Shown here: positions 16,699-25,654 of the stretch, in pieces | Layout: each line of letters opens with the position of its first letter | Position numbering within the stretch: the stretch's first letter is position 1 | Source of the DNA: Zhaonella formicivorans | GTDB lineage: Bacteria > Bacillota > DUOV01 > Zhaonellaceae | NCBI RefSeq assembly: GCF_004353525.1 | Contig: NZ_CP085524.1 | Location: 2,204,142 to 2,268,141 of the forward strand | DNA length: 64,000 nucleotides | Direction: 5' to 3' | Position numbers and translations under genes: made by a program | The notes under the pieces: model-generated | Databases searched by the model: none | The model's input: the letters and a program-made list of their open reading frames with translations, nothing else | Told to the model about the DNA's origin: nothing

Positions 16699-16727
16699 AG
16701 CTTACAACATCATAGCCTGTTTGTCAA
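16699..16727 (-). promoter_or_regulatory. promoter of the lysine riboswitch operon
   Basis: TTGACA (16727-16722 on the minus strand) is spaced 17 bases from TAAGCT (16704-16699). The -35 is perfect and the -10 poor. Transcription would start about 40 bases ahead of the riboswitch aptamer. Confidence 0.5.
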
Positions 16728-16749
16728 CCCAAATTAGCATAAAAATTGG

Positions 16750-16789
16750 TGAGTCAGGGGAGTGAGTCAGGGGACGGTTCTCTGACTCA
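16750..16789. repeat. 27-bp dispersed element with a partial extra copy
   Basis: 16763-16789 is a full copy in the same orientation as 107-133, preceded by a 13-base partial copy (16750-16762). The last three bases supply the TGA stop codon of csaB on the minus strand. Confidence 0.93.
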
Positions 16790-17884
16790 TTTTAGCAAAT
16801 TCAGCGCTAGCTCTGCCGTCTGACGGGATTCCACCCTGAGTTCACCGACCCGTTCAGCGAGCTTGGCCACTGCTGCTTCCCGTTTGGCCAACACGCCAAA
16901 CACTTCCCGGGAGAGGACCTCGAAGTCCAGCGTCTCCACCCGGCCTGCATTGGGCTGCTCCGTCAGCTTCAGGAAGCTGTCCACCTTGGGGTCGTAAGAA
17001 ATCCCCACCGCCGGGACTCCCATGACTGCAGCCATGATCAGCGCATGGAGGCGCATCCCCACTACCAGCTGCAGTTCTCCCAGCACCCCCAGCATTTCGG
17101 TAACGCTGCACTGTTCCTTGATGAGCACCGGTTCCTCCTGCATCAAACGGGCAATTTCCCGACAGGCACAGACGTCATCAGGAAACTGGAAAGGCAAAAG
17201 CACCACCCGGTAACCTTGCCGTATGAGCTCATCCCCCAGCCGGGCCAGAACCCTTTGGTAGCCGGTCAGATTTTTCCACTGCCGCACGGAAATTCCCACC
17301 ATAGGCAGTTTGTCTTCCGGCTTTATGCCGCAGCGTTCCAAAAGCTCCTGTCCCGGTTTTCTTTCTATCTCTCGGTGGTAGAGGCTGAACACTGCATCGG
17401 CGGTGACATAAACCGGAGGCCCGGTGACCCCCAGCTCGGTCAACAACTCCTTGGAGGCCTGGTCTCGCACAGTAATCACATCTACCTTGTTGGACACCAA
17501 CGGCACCAGCTTTTTACCCACGCCGGAGGTAATGGGACCTATCCCCTGGGCGTAGTAAATTACCGGCTTGCCCATAAGCTTTGCCAGCCAGACAACACCC
17601 AGGTAATAAAGGATGCTTTTGGGACTGGTGGTATCCTGCAAGAGACTCCCCCCGCCGCTGATGAACAAGTCCGCCTGGCTTAATGCACGAAACACGTCCT
17701 TCAATTTCCAGCGGTTGACAGCCTCCACCCCGTACTGTTTGCTTGTCTTTGCCGGGTCGTTGGAGAGCACTGTGAACTTCAGCTCCGGTTTTAGAGAACG
17801 CAAAGTGCGCAGGATGCTGAAGAGCACCGCCTCATCCCCCGTATTGTTAAAGCCGTAATACCCGGACAACACTATCCTAGCCAT
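16787..17884 (-). CDS. csaB: polysaccharide pyruvyl transferase CsaB
   Basis: A 365-residue enzyme starting at ATG 17884, after GGAAGGCGG; 14 upstream in-frame codons lack a site. Motifs are YYGFNNTGDEAVL at the N-terminus, SGGGSLLQD, YAQGIGPI and the C-terminal MRLHALIMAAVMGVPAVGISYDPKV. CsaB adds a pyruvyl ketal to the secondary cell-wall polysaccharide, the ligand that SLH domains bind. This fits the SLH proteins encoded at 19995-23249 and 35748-37754. Its start overlaps the end of the DUF5693 gene by eight bases, so the two are translated together. The stop codon comes from a copy of the 27-bp element. Confidence 0.93.
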   Translation of the reverse strand: MARIVLSGYYGFNNTGDEAVLFSILRTLRSLKPELKFTVLSNDPAKTSKQYGVEAVNRWKLKDVFRALSQADLFISGGGSLLQDTTSPKSILYYLGVVWLAKLMGKPVIYYAQGIGPITSGVGKKLVPLVSNKVDVITVRDQASKELLTELGVTGPPVYVTADAVFSLYHREIERKPGQELLERCGIKPEDKLPMVGISVRQWKNLTGYQRVLARLGDELIRQGYRVVLLPFQFPDDVCACREIARLMQEEPVLIKEQCSVTEMLGVLGELQLVVGMRLHALIMAAVMGVPAVGISYDPKVDSFLKLTEQPNAGRVETLDFEVLSREVFGVLAKREAAVAKLAERVGELRVESRQTAELALNLLK

Positions 17885-19814
17885 GGAACAACCGCCTTCC
17901 CGCTCTTTCAGCCAACCGGTATGCAAAAATCAGGATTACGCCGATTATTATCCCCAGCCATAAGCCGTTAAAAGCCCTGAAAATGGATACGGCCAGGGGG
18001 GTGTGGATATGGGCAAAAGTATTCACCATGGAAATCTGCCCAATGGCGCCTAAAAGCAGCACAGGCAGCAGCCTATGCCTGTATCCCAAATAAAAAGTCA
18101 AGAGCAACAAGGGGTGGCCAATCAGGAACTCCTTGGTCCTCGGCCGGACCACCAGGATTTTATCCAGCCAGCTGCGGAGCGAGAGCTCCAGGCCGGAGAC
18201 AGGCGCCGCATCGTTGCCGGTGCGGGCGATATAGATGGCAAAGGCTATGGCCAAAACTGCCGCCAAAGCTGCATAACCTACAGTAATATGGGTGCCCGAA
18301 AACTCAATCAGGCGCTTTCCGGCATTTTGCTTTTCCAAACGCCAGAACAGAAATACTACAACAATCAGCAGCGGCAGGACATGGGCGGCCTTAACCCCGC
18401 TGAACTGGTCAAGCTTCAGCATGAAGTTCACATCAGCCAGGAGCCCAACCGTGAAAAGAGCGCCGACCAGGGAGATAAGCGAGGTCCTGAGCAGGAGAAC
18501 AATGCTCCTGCCTATGCTGGTCCCTCTTTCCTCCAGATTGAGGAGAATGGCCAGGGAGGGGAAAATCACCACCGCAGCCAAAGCCATCAGTTTCCTGGCC
18601 ATGGTTACATGGCCGCCGGCAATTAAGGCCAGCCAGCCAAAGACAGCCAGTGCTCCCAAACCGTAGGCGGGGAGCTGCCAGCCTAAAAGGCGCAGGAGCA
18701 GCACCCCTCCGGCAATTACCCCTAACCCGATCACCAGGTTTAAAAAGCCGTAATACAGGGGCCCTTCCAGGGCTGCGGGCCGGCCAAAGGTAAAGCCCTG
18801 GGCTTCGATGCTGTTTCTCACCTTGCTGATATACTGTACATTGGAAGTAAGCCAGTCCTCAGATTCCGGCTTCAAGAAAAGCCTGACCAGGATCGCCCGG
18901 ATATTGCGGTCGGTCACCGCTAGAGTAAACCTGTCCACAGCCATTTCGGGGCTCATGGTTGGCATCTGGTTTTCGGCGATGGAATGGAGCCGGACCACAT
19001 TTTTGTCCAGCGCCTTGGCCAGCTGCACAAACCCTTTCTGGTCGTACAACTCAATCAGGCCCACCGGTACACCCAGCTTGGCGATTTCCTCCTGCAAGAG
19101 CAGGTACTTGCCGGGAAAACCGGGAATAGTCTTATCAATGAACAGGACCAGGTCCAGCCTTTTAAACCGGGCTAATGAACTGAAGTAAGCGCTGAAATCG
19201 TCATTATCCACTCGGGGCCAGGATTTAATCTGCACTTGGAGATTAAATCCCATCTCTTCCGCTGCGGCCATATCTTCCTCGGGGAAGCCCAGCCCTATGG
19301 TGCCCGTAGCCCCGATGTTTTCAAACTGCTTTGCCGGCAGCGGAGTTCCTACCAGGTAAGGTCCCCCGGGGTTCTCCAGAGCCTCCACTTTAGGCAGCTT
19401 AATCTGCAGCTGTTTCAATATCCGCCGGTGGAGCTTTTTATCCCTGGTCAGCAGATAGGTATATTCGGGCCTGAGCTGTGCTTTTGTCCCAGGGCTTAAG
19501 CTGCCGTCAGACAGGAGCTCATTGCCGCTCCTTGTCCAGACCTGCCAGCTTAAGTTGTCCAGCCCCTGCTCTTTAAAAAATACTGCGGTAGCCCCCGCCT
19601 CTTTCAATTGGGCCAGCACTTCCCGAAAACTAAGCCCGGACTGCTGGGCAAGCCGCATTACTTCCGAATACTCCACTGCCAGCTCTACCTGGCGGTTTTT
19701 AGCTTCCAGCCTGTGCCTTTGGAAACCCAAAAACAGAGCTGCAAGCATTGCCGCCAGGATAGTGCCTATTAGTATAACGCTTAGCACTGCATTGAATCTG
19801 TTTGTTTTAGCCAA
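17877..19814 (-). CDS. DUF5693 membrane protein of the csaB locus
   Basis: A 645-residue protein starting at TTG 19814, after GGGAGGTCTAAAG. Helix one is at about 9-32. Residues about 33-345 are extracytoplasmic and contain a region resembling a TIM-barrel-like periplasmic domain (SGLSFREVLAQLKEAGATAVFFKEQ). Residues about 350-640 hold eight to ten helices. The composition matches the DUF5693 family, commonly found next to csaB in SLH-using Firmicutes. It may polymerise, flip or modify the secondary wall polymer, but its biochemical role is unknown. It shares eight bases with csaB downstream. Confidence 0.8.
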   Translation of the reverse strand: MAKTNRFNAVLSVILIGTILAAMLAALFLGFQRHRLEAKNRQVELAVEYSEVMRLAQQSGLSFREVLAQLKEAGATAVFFKEQGLDNLSWQVWTRSGNELLSDGSLSPGTKAQLRPEYTYLLTRDKKLHRRILKQLQIKLPKVEALENPGGPYLVGTPLPAKQFENIGATGTIGLGFPEEDMAAAEEMGFNLQVQIKSWPRVDNDDFSAYFSSLARFKRLDLVLFIDKTIPGFPGKYLLLQEEIAKLGVPVGLIELYDQKGFVQLAKALDKNVVRLHSIAENQMPTMSPEMAVDRFTLAVTDRNIRAILVRLFLKPESEDWLTSNVQYISKVRNSIEAQGFTFGRPAALEGPLYYGFLNLVIGLGVIAGGVLLLRLLGWQLPAYGLGALAVFGWLALIAGGHVTMARKLMALAAVVIFPSLAILLNLEERGTSIGRSIVLLLRTSLISLVGALFTVGLLADVNFMLKLDQFSGVKAAHVLPLLIVVVFLFWRLEKQNAGKRLIEFSGTHITVGYAALAAVLAIAFAIYIARTGNDAAPVSGLELSLRSWLDKILVVRPRTKEFLIGHPLLLLTFYLGYRHRLLPVLLLGAIGQISMVNTFAHIHTPLAVSIFRAFNGLWLGIIIGVILIFAYRLAERAGRRLFHG

Positions 19815-19831
19815 CTTTAGACCTCCCGAAC

Positions 19832-19995
19832 CAGCTAACAGCTGTCAGCCTTCAGCTCACAGCCATTAGCCTCTTGCTATTGCTTAGATGGTGGTACACA
19901 GTTTTACTTTTTACCGTACACAACAAATTGTAACCAAGATGGCTATCAGCTAAAACTATAGGCTGTTGGCTGCCGGCTGATAGCTGGTAGCTAAC
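19832..19995. repeat. two heptanucleotide arrays between DUF5693 and subtilase genes
   Basis: 19832-19871 and 19940-19995 carry RGCTGAY-type heptamers and their complements (CAGCTAACAGCTGTCAGCC and similar). The second array runs up to the stop codon of the subtilase gene. Confidence 0.85.
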
Positions 19996-22900
19996 TATAG
20001 TCTAACATCCAACTTCAGCTTATCTCCCTGGGGTACTGCTGTAAAAGTTACCCACCCTTTTTTTACCTGGTAAATCTGGCCGTTGATTTCAATCATGATA
20101 TCGTCCACCGGTGTTTTCCGCTGTTTGTCCCGGATGGACAAAGTAATGTAGTTTGGTTTATTTGGTTCCAATGTTTTGGGCACAATGCCGATAAGGTACT
20201 GGGAAGTTAGCTTGCTCGGCTCCTCCTCCGGCGCCCCCATGAGCTCTACCCGGAGACGGTATTGGGATTCTTTCAGCCCAAACCGGGACAAGGAAGGCGA
20301 GCTGTAGACCACCACTTCCCAGGTGCCCGGGTCCGGATTATCAACAGTGGCCCCGACCCATTCCTTGCCCTGCATATTCTCCAGGGTCTCCCCGGCAAAG
20401 TCAGTCATCATGTATTCCTGACCGCCCGGCCTCACCAGATGCATCCGCACCCGGCCCCGGTAGCCATCCGCTCCGCCAGGAACGGCCAGGGTGACCTGCA
20501 ACCCTTCAACGCCCTGAGGCACGCGGAAAAAATACCTTTTATACTGGGCCGCCTTGAGGGTCCCCGTCTCTTCCATGCGGTAGCCGTTGTCAGCATCCAG
20601 CCGGTAAGGTTTAATAACCGTCGTCAGCATGGCAACTTCCGGGCCGTAGGAGTCCAGAAACCGCCCTTCGAGGAAACCGGTGTAGACGCCCGGCTGCTCC
20701 GGAAGGATATAGTCAACTGGCACATCCCGCTGGGCATTCCCCGGCAGCGAGGTCATCTTAAACCAGGGCTTCAGCCACTGGGCAGTTGTGTTCCAGAAAA
20801 CCACCCGGTCCTCCCCACCCAGGTTGCCTACCCGGTAGGGGACCTGGCCTGGCAAAAATTCCCTGGCATAGATCCCTTCACCGATGCCCAGCCGGCGGTT
20901 CCAGGTATAGCTCTTTAATGGGGCCTGGGGCTCCAGCCGGCGCAAATGCTTCCACGCATCGGCAATACTCACCACCCCATAGCCTGCTTCAGCAACGCTG
21001 AACCCGGGCAGTTCCCTTGCTCCCAGCTGGACCGCCCTTTTTACCAATTCCGGGCTGGAATTTACCCCCGATTTTTCCGCGCTGTCCAATAGCAGGGCCA
21101 CTGCGCCCGCCAGATGAGGTGCAGCAATGCTGGTCCCTTCAGCCAGGCGGTAAAGAGAGCCGGACCAGCCAGGATAACTTGTCACAGCGCTGCCCGGGGC
21201 TACTGCCGTAGGCGCCACCAGCCCGTCCTGGCGGGGGCCGGCGGAACTGAAGTACCAGAGACTTTCTTCTTCCACTTCCAAACCATAGTCATTTTCCCAC
21301 ATAGCCGGGGAAATATATGCTCCCACCCCAATGGCCCCCTTGGCGTTGCCCGGCGTGGCCAGGCTGCCCAGACCCGGGCCTTTATTGCCCGCTGAAACGG
21401 TAAAGACCACACCCTTCTTCTTGCTCAAAGTGTCAATTAAATAGGTGAGCGAGTTGTTGCCGGAAGTCTCGTCCTGGTAATAGCCCAGGCTCAAGTTGAC
21501 CACCGTAGCCCCCCTGTCAACAGCAGTGCGAATTGCTTCCTCCAACAGCGCCCAGCTTGTCTCCCCCTGCCTGTCCAAAACCTTTACAACCAGCAGCCGG
21601 GCACCGGGAGCCATTCCACTGATGCTGCCGCTGGCGGCAGCCACACCGGCCACCTGGGTGCCGTGTCCGTTGACATCGAAGCCAAGCTTCACCCTGGAAC
21701 CGTCGCTGTCAATCTGACTAATAACAAAGCTAAAACGATAGCCTTGCAGGGTAGAACTGAAGCTCACCTTATCATGCCCCTGTCTATAAGCTTTCAGAGG
21801 CTTCTCGTCAATTAAACTGGCATTGTAGTTGGTATCGATATAGACAGTGTCGTAATGGCCGCTCTCTTCGCTGTCTGTCAGGAGCACCAGGAAGCGGTCG
21901 GCCTTCTTGCCGTTGGAATTGACATCAAAATCGATCTGTTCTTCACCAAAGAACCCATACCGATAGACGCCGCTTTGGGAAGGTATGTTCCCCAAAATAT
22001 ATGAAGTCCCTTGAATATTAACCAGATTCCTGGCCGGAAGCGTACTCCCGGTAAAAACCAGGCCCTCGTCAGTCAGGTCAATAAAATCCACCAGCTTGTC
22101 TTTACCCTGTGATGTCTTAAGCAAATCAGGGTGGAGCGGGTCAATGCCGCTGTCAATAATAGCAATAAGCTGGCCCGCCCCGTCAACCCCCATGTCGGCG
22201 GACAGCTCATCGGCCTCCATCACCGCCTTGGTTATCTCCAAGCTGCGTTTGGCCCGGCTGGCGCTTTCCCGGTCCGGCTGGACAAGGTAATCCAGTTCTC
22301 TTTCCAAAAGCCCTGCCTGCCCCCCTCCGACCGGTTGGCCCGAAGTAGCAGGCGGAGCCTTGGGGCTTAATACTAAGCCGGTATCCCCTGTCACCGGCCT
22401 GTCCACCAGCTCCAGGTAATTTACCTGGCCCTGCCGGTCTAAAACAAACAGACCGTAGGCCGGGACAGCCGCGGCCAATTCGCCGATGCCGAGCTCTACC
22501 CCATTCCGGTATATTGTCAGTTTATCGGCATATCTAAAAGTCTCCTGAGAGCCGTTGACCTCCGCCCGGATTGACCGGGCAGTCACGTCTACGCTTTGGA
22601 TTCGGGCGTAAAAATCAAAGCGGGCGCCCCTTTGTCCCAACAGGTTGTTGATAAAGATTGCCGCCTGGGCTCTGGTGACCGGAGAGGCCGGGCGAAAAGT
22701 GCCGTCAGCAAAGCCGCTGACCAGCCCCCAGCGGGCGGCAAGCCTGACGCTTTCCCTGACCCAAGCCGGTATCTTGGCTTCGTCGGAAAACTCCACCTCT
22801 TTGTCGCCCTGTCCGATAAAACGCAAGGCCCGGATTAGCATGGATACCATCTCATCCCGGCGGATGGTCTGGTCCGGCCGGAAGGTACCGTCGCTGTAAC

Positions 22901-23249
22901 CGCTGACAATGCCCAGCTCCCAGGCCAGCTGGATATAGCCTTTGGCCCAGTGTTTAACCGGCACGTCCCGGAAGAGCTGGCCACCCCCTTGCAAAGCCCA
23001 GACGCTGTCCTCCAGGTTCAATGCTTTAATGATCAGGGATGCAAATTCACCCCGGGTTACGCCGCGGCCAGGCTTGTAAGTCCCGTCGCCATAGCCGCTC
23101 ACTATTCCCCTGGCCGCCAGGAAATCAATTTCATTTTTAGCCCAATGGGTATCCTTTACATCGGAAAAGGCGTAGGCATTTGGTGCAAGCACGCTCAGAC
23201 AAAAGAAAAGGAGCACTGCCAGCCCCACATGTCGCCAAAATTTATTCAA
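19995..23249 (-). CDS. SLH-anchored subtilisin-family (S8) protease
   Basis: A 1084-residue exported protein. The start is taken as TTG 23249, eight bases after GGGGGT; an ATG 11 codons upstream lies inside a repeat array and has no site. Signal peptide about 1-28 (PNAYA). Three SLH domains at about 28-210 (VSGYGDGTYKPG, VSGYSDGTFRPDQ, VSGFADGTFRPASPVTRAQ). About 215-285 is a small beta domain also seen, repeated, in the 35748-37754 protein. The catalytic triad is Asp in IIDSGIDPLHPDL, His in NGHGTQVAGVAAASG and Ser in EGTSIAAPHLAGAVAL, with a long insertion between Asp and His. C-terminal beta domains follow. It is held on the wall by pyruvylated polysaccharide, for which csaB lies nearby. 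Confidence 0.93.
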   Translation of the reverse strand: MNKFWRHVGLAVLLFFCLSVLAPNAYAFSDVKDTHWAKNEIDFLAARGIVSGYGDGTYKPGRGVTRGEFASLIIKALNLEDSVWALQGGGQLFRDVPVKHWAKGYIQLAWELGIVSGYSDGTFRPDQTIRRDEMVSMLIRALRFIGQGDKEVEFSDEAKIPAWVRESVRLAARWGLVSGFADGTFRPASPVTRAQAAIFINNLLGQRGARFDFYARIQSVDVTARSIRAEVNGSQETFRYADKLTIYRNGVELGIGELAAAVPAYGLFVLDRQGQVNYLELVDRPVTGDTGLVLSPKAPPATSGQPVGGGQAGLLERELDYLVQPDRESASRAKRSLEITKAVMEADELSADMGVDGAGQLIAIIDSGIDPLHPDLLKTSQGKDKLVDFIDLTDEGLVFTGSTLPARNLVNIQGTSYILGNIPSQSGVYRYGFFGEEQIDFDVNSNGKKADRFLVLLTDSEESGHYDTVYIDTNYNASLIDEKPLKAYRQGHDKVSFSSTLQGYRFSFVISQIDSDGSRVKLGFDVNGHGTQVAGVAAASGSISGMAPGARLLVVKVLDRQGETSWALLEEAIRTAVDRGATVVNLSLGYYQDETSGNNSLTYLIDTLSKKKGVVFTVSAGNKGPGLGSLATPGNAKGAIGVGAYISPAMWENDYGLEVEEESLWYFSSAGPRQDGLVAPTAVAPGSAVTSYPGWSGSLYRLAEGTSIAAPHLAGAVALLLDSAEKSGVNSSPELVKRAVQLGARELPGFSVAEAGYGVVSIADAWKHLRRLEPQAPLKSYTWNRRLGIGEGIYAREFLPGQVPYRVGNLGGEDRVVFWNTTAQWLKPWFKMTSLPGNAQRDVPVDYILPEQPGVYTGFLEGRFLDSYGPEVAMLTTVIKPYRLDADNGYRMEETGTLKAAQYKRYFFRVPQGVEGLQVTLAVPGGADGYRGRVRMHLVRPGGQEYMMTDFAGETLENMQGKEWVGATVDNPDPGTWEVVVYSSPSLSRFGLKESQYRLRVELMGAPEEEPSKLTSQYLIGIVPKTLEPNKPNYITLSIRDKQRKTPVDDIMIEINGQIYQVKKGWVTFTAVPQGDKLKLDVRL

Positions 23250-23280
23250 GCTTATAACCCCCGTCGTCAAGCCTTTAGCC

Positions 23281-23354
23281 ATCAGCTTTCAGCCTTCAGC
23301 CTAAAATGAAAATTATTACAAACTGATAGCTGACAGCTGGCGGCTGATAGCTAA
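23281..23354. repeat. heptanucleotide array upstream of the subtilase gene
   Basis: RGCTGAY-type heptamers in both orientations (CAGCCTTCAGCC; CTGATAGCTGACAGCTGGCGG). The rest of the gap from 23250 to 23616 is A+T-rich and holds the upstream region of the divergent marR gene. Confidence 0.85.
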
Positions 23355-23540
23355 CATTCATCATTCTTTCATGACATCATGATATATTCTACAATTCAGC
23401 TCTACTTCCTGCTATAAAACCCTGAAAATAATCTTCTGCATTAGACTGACACCGGTTTTATCCAGGAGAAACGTAAGTCACCCGTCCTTCATTGTTTGCC
23501 AAAATGGGTCTGAGACTCGGAAAATTTTATTAACAGCATA

Positions 23541-23574
23541 TTGCCGCAATTTAGTTAATATGTTAATTATATAG
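23541..23574 (+). promoter_or_regulatory. possible promoter and MarR operator
   Basis: TTGCCG (23541-23546) precedes A+T-rich DNA containing the imperfect palindrome AGTTAATATGTTAATT (23553-23568) and TATAGT (23569-23574), about 40 bases before the marR start. MarR proteins usually bind such palindromes in their own promoters. The assignment is tentative. Confidence 0.3.
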
Positions 23575-23616
23575 TTGTAAATATTAAATGCATTTACTTA
23601 CCTGGAGGTGACTGTT

Positions 23617-24111
23617 TTGACAGATGAAATCCAATCCGTTGCAGTCAAAGGATATGCCTGGATTAAAGATTTCCCCAGCCAGTTGCTGATCAATTTTGTA
23701 AAAACTTACAACCTGCTGGAACGCATCTTACAGCAGCACTACGGGCAGTTCGGCCTCTCAGAGGCCAAATTCAACGCCCTTTTCCTGCTCTACAGGGCAA
23801 AAGGGGGGCTCCTCCTTTCTGAATTGGGAGAACAAATGCTGGTAACCAGGGCCAACATCACCGGCCTGGTGGACCGGCTGGAGAAAGAGGGTCTGGTGGA
23901 ACGCTTTTCTCACCCAACCGACCGCCGCAGCATTATCGCCAAAATAACCCGGCGAGGCAGAAAATTAATTGAAGCTGTCATCCCCACCCATATGGAGCTG
24001 AACAGAAAGCTCCTGTCCTGTTTCAACGAAGAAGAAAAAAAGCTGGTGGTAACGCTTCTGGAAAAATTCTATCAAAGGTTGGTCCAACTGGAAGAAAAGA
24101 TGCAATCCTAG
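23617..24111 (+). CDS. MarR-family regulator of the TolC/HlyD/ABC-2 cluster
   Basis: A 164-residue regulator. The start is taken as TTG 23617, eight bases after GGAGG; a GTG at 23608 overlaps that site. The winged helix-turn-helix spans about 50-125, with LLSELGEQMLVTRANITGLVDRLEKEGLVER and the wing HPTDRRSIIAKITRRGRKL. Helices at both ends form the dimer interface. It is first in a run of five plus-strand genes with gaps of 12-25 bases, so it probably represses this efflux cluster until a toxic ligand binds. Confidence 0.92.
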   Translation: MTDEIQSVAVKGYAWIKDFPSQLLINFVKTYNLLERILQQHYGQFGLSEAKFNALFLLYRAKGGLLLSELGEQMLVTRANITGLVDRLEKEGLVERFSHPTDRRSIIAKITRRGRKLIEAVIPTHMELNRKLLSCFNEEEKKLVVTLLEKFYQRLVQLEEKMQS

Positions 24112-24123
24112 GAGGCTTAAAAG

Positions 24124-25629
24124 ATGAACAAACACAAATTGCTCACCTTAGTAGTCTTGGGCTCCTTTTTGGCAAACCTGTTGCCCTGGGGTTATATACC
24201 TGCAGGGGCAGGTACCGAGGAAGCGGCCAAAACGGTCGGGCAAGAGGTCTATTCCCAAAAGACAAACAACGTTAACCTAAATGGAGGGAACGGAACAAAA
24301 GAAGCAAACGTCAAACAACTCACTTTGGATGAAGCTATTGATTATGCCCTGAAACACAGCCTGGATATGCGCCAGATCTACCTGACCCTTAGGGAAAAAG
24401 AGGAAAACCAGGACAAGGCAGCTTATACTGCCAAAAAACTAAAAAAAGGGGAAAGTGACCTGGAGGAAGGGCGCAGGGAACTAAACGACAACAAGCAAAT
24501 GTTGGAATACATCAAAGAGCAGTTAGCACAGCTGGAGCAAGCGGGGCTTGACAAAGATCCCGCTTATGCCGAACAGTACAACCGGCTGCAGCAGAACAAA
24601 GAGCTGTTGGAGGCCGGCATACCCCTGGGCGAAAGCCAGCTTAACGCAGGTGAACAGTCCCTGAAAGAAGGGATAACCCAAGTGAGCAGAGAGCTGATGG
24701 AGGCAGGAGTAACCAATATCGACAACCTGCAAAGCGCGGATAATGCTGCTGATTTAATGAAGACCAGTGCCACAATTGCCCTGAACGTGGCCAGGGCCGG
24801 TGTGCTCATCCAAAAGCAGGGCCTGGCACTGCAGGTCCAAAACGCCTACTATGAGGTCCTGGAAAAAGAGCGTCTGGTCAAAGTCCAGGAGGACTCCCTG
24901 CAGCTTGCCGACAAGCTCTACCGGTTTGCCAAGGACAGCTTTGAGGCAGGTTTCAGTGCCAAGGACGAAGTGCTGCTGGCCACCCTGCAGCTCAAAGCAG
25001 CCAAAACGAAGCTGCTCCAGGCAAAACACGACCTGGCCGCAGCCAAAAACCAGCTTAAAAAACTGATGAACTACCCGGAGAGAGAAGATTTTACGCTTAA
25101 GGACAATTTCACCACCCAGGAAGCCGTTCCGGACCTGGAGCAAGGCTTAAACCAAGGGTTGACTAAACGGCTGGAGGTGCTCAAAGCAGAAGGGGAACTG
25201 GCTGTAGCAGCGCTCAATTTTGACATCGTTTCCCGCACCTACACCCCCAACACCTTTTACTACCGGGAAGCCGACCTGCAAAGAGAAAGGGCTCTGCTTA
25301 ACCTGGACCGGCAGCGGGCAGAAGTAAAATACTCCATCCTCGACTCTTATAACGCGGTGAAGACTGCCCAGGAAGCCCTGGACACAGTCCGGGACATGCA
25401 GCAGCTGGCCAAGGAAAACCTGGAAATTGCCACCTTTAAATACCAGACCGGTTTTGGAGAGAACTCGAAGCTTTTGCAGGAACTGAAAATCGAAAACCTC
25501 TCGGGCACCATTGCCGAAGTATTAGCTGCCCAGGAAAAACTGAGCGAAGTTGAGGCCGCTGTGGTTAAGGCCATTTATAACTACAATTTGGCCCTGGCCA
25601 AATACAGATTTGACACTGCCCAATATTAA
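24124..25629 (+). CDS. TolC-family channel-like protein (ABC-2 cluster)
   Basis: A 501-residue exported protein with a signal peptide (about 1-30). Two long coiled-coil stretches are visible. The region about 65-90 (LTLDEAIDYALKHSLDMRQ) is the typical start of a TolC/OMF repeat, and residues about 215-495 repeat the pattern (QVQNAYYEVLEKERLVKVQ, YRFAKDSFEAGFSAKDEVLLA, ATFKYQTGFGENSKLLQEL). The middle (about 100-205) carries an unusual highly charged insertion. In diderm bacteria such proteins form the outer-membrane duct of efflux pumps. Here the neighbours encode an adaptor lipoprotein and two ABC-2 permeases. AGGAGGC precedes the ATG. Its role in a presumed monoderm is unclear. Confidence 0.85.
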   Translation: MNKHKLLTLVVLGSFLANLLPWGYIPAGAGTEEAAKTVGQEVYSQKTNNVNLNGGNGTKEANVKQLTLDEAIDYALKHSLDMRQIYLTLREKEENQDKAAYTAKKLKKGESDLEEGRRELNDNKQMLEYIKEQLAQLEQAGLDKDPAYAEQYNRLQQNKELLEAGIPLGESQLNAGEQSLKEGITQVSRELMEAGVTNIDNLQSADNAADLMKTSATIALNVARAGVLIQKQGLALQVQNAYYEVLEKERLVKVQEDSLQLADKLYRFAKDSFEAGFSAKDEVLLATLQLKAAKTKLLQAKHDLAAAKNQLKKLMNYPEREDFTLKDNFTTQEAVPDLEQGLNQGLTKRLEVLKAEGELAVAALNFDIVSRTYTPNTFYYREADLQRERALLNLDRQRAEVKYSILDSYNAVKTAQEALDTVRDMQQLAKENLEIATFKYQTGFGENSKLLQELKIENLSGTIAEVLAAQEKLSEVEAAVVKAIYNYNLALAKYRFDTAQY

Positions 25630-25654
25630 TGCTTTAGGGAAGGAGGTACCGGTG

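Noticed and set aside
16441-16700. T-box leader
   Set aside because: No T-box consensus before the terminator; the GCCGAAG and GGACTGTC blocks and overall order fit a lysine riboswitch.
25550-25654. N-terminal 35-codon extension of the HlyD-type adaptor
   Set aside because: It overlaps the end of the TolC-like gene in another frame; a lipoprotein signal with AGGAGGT starts at 25655.
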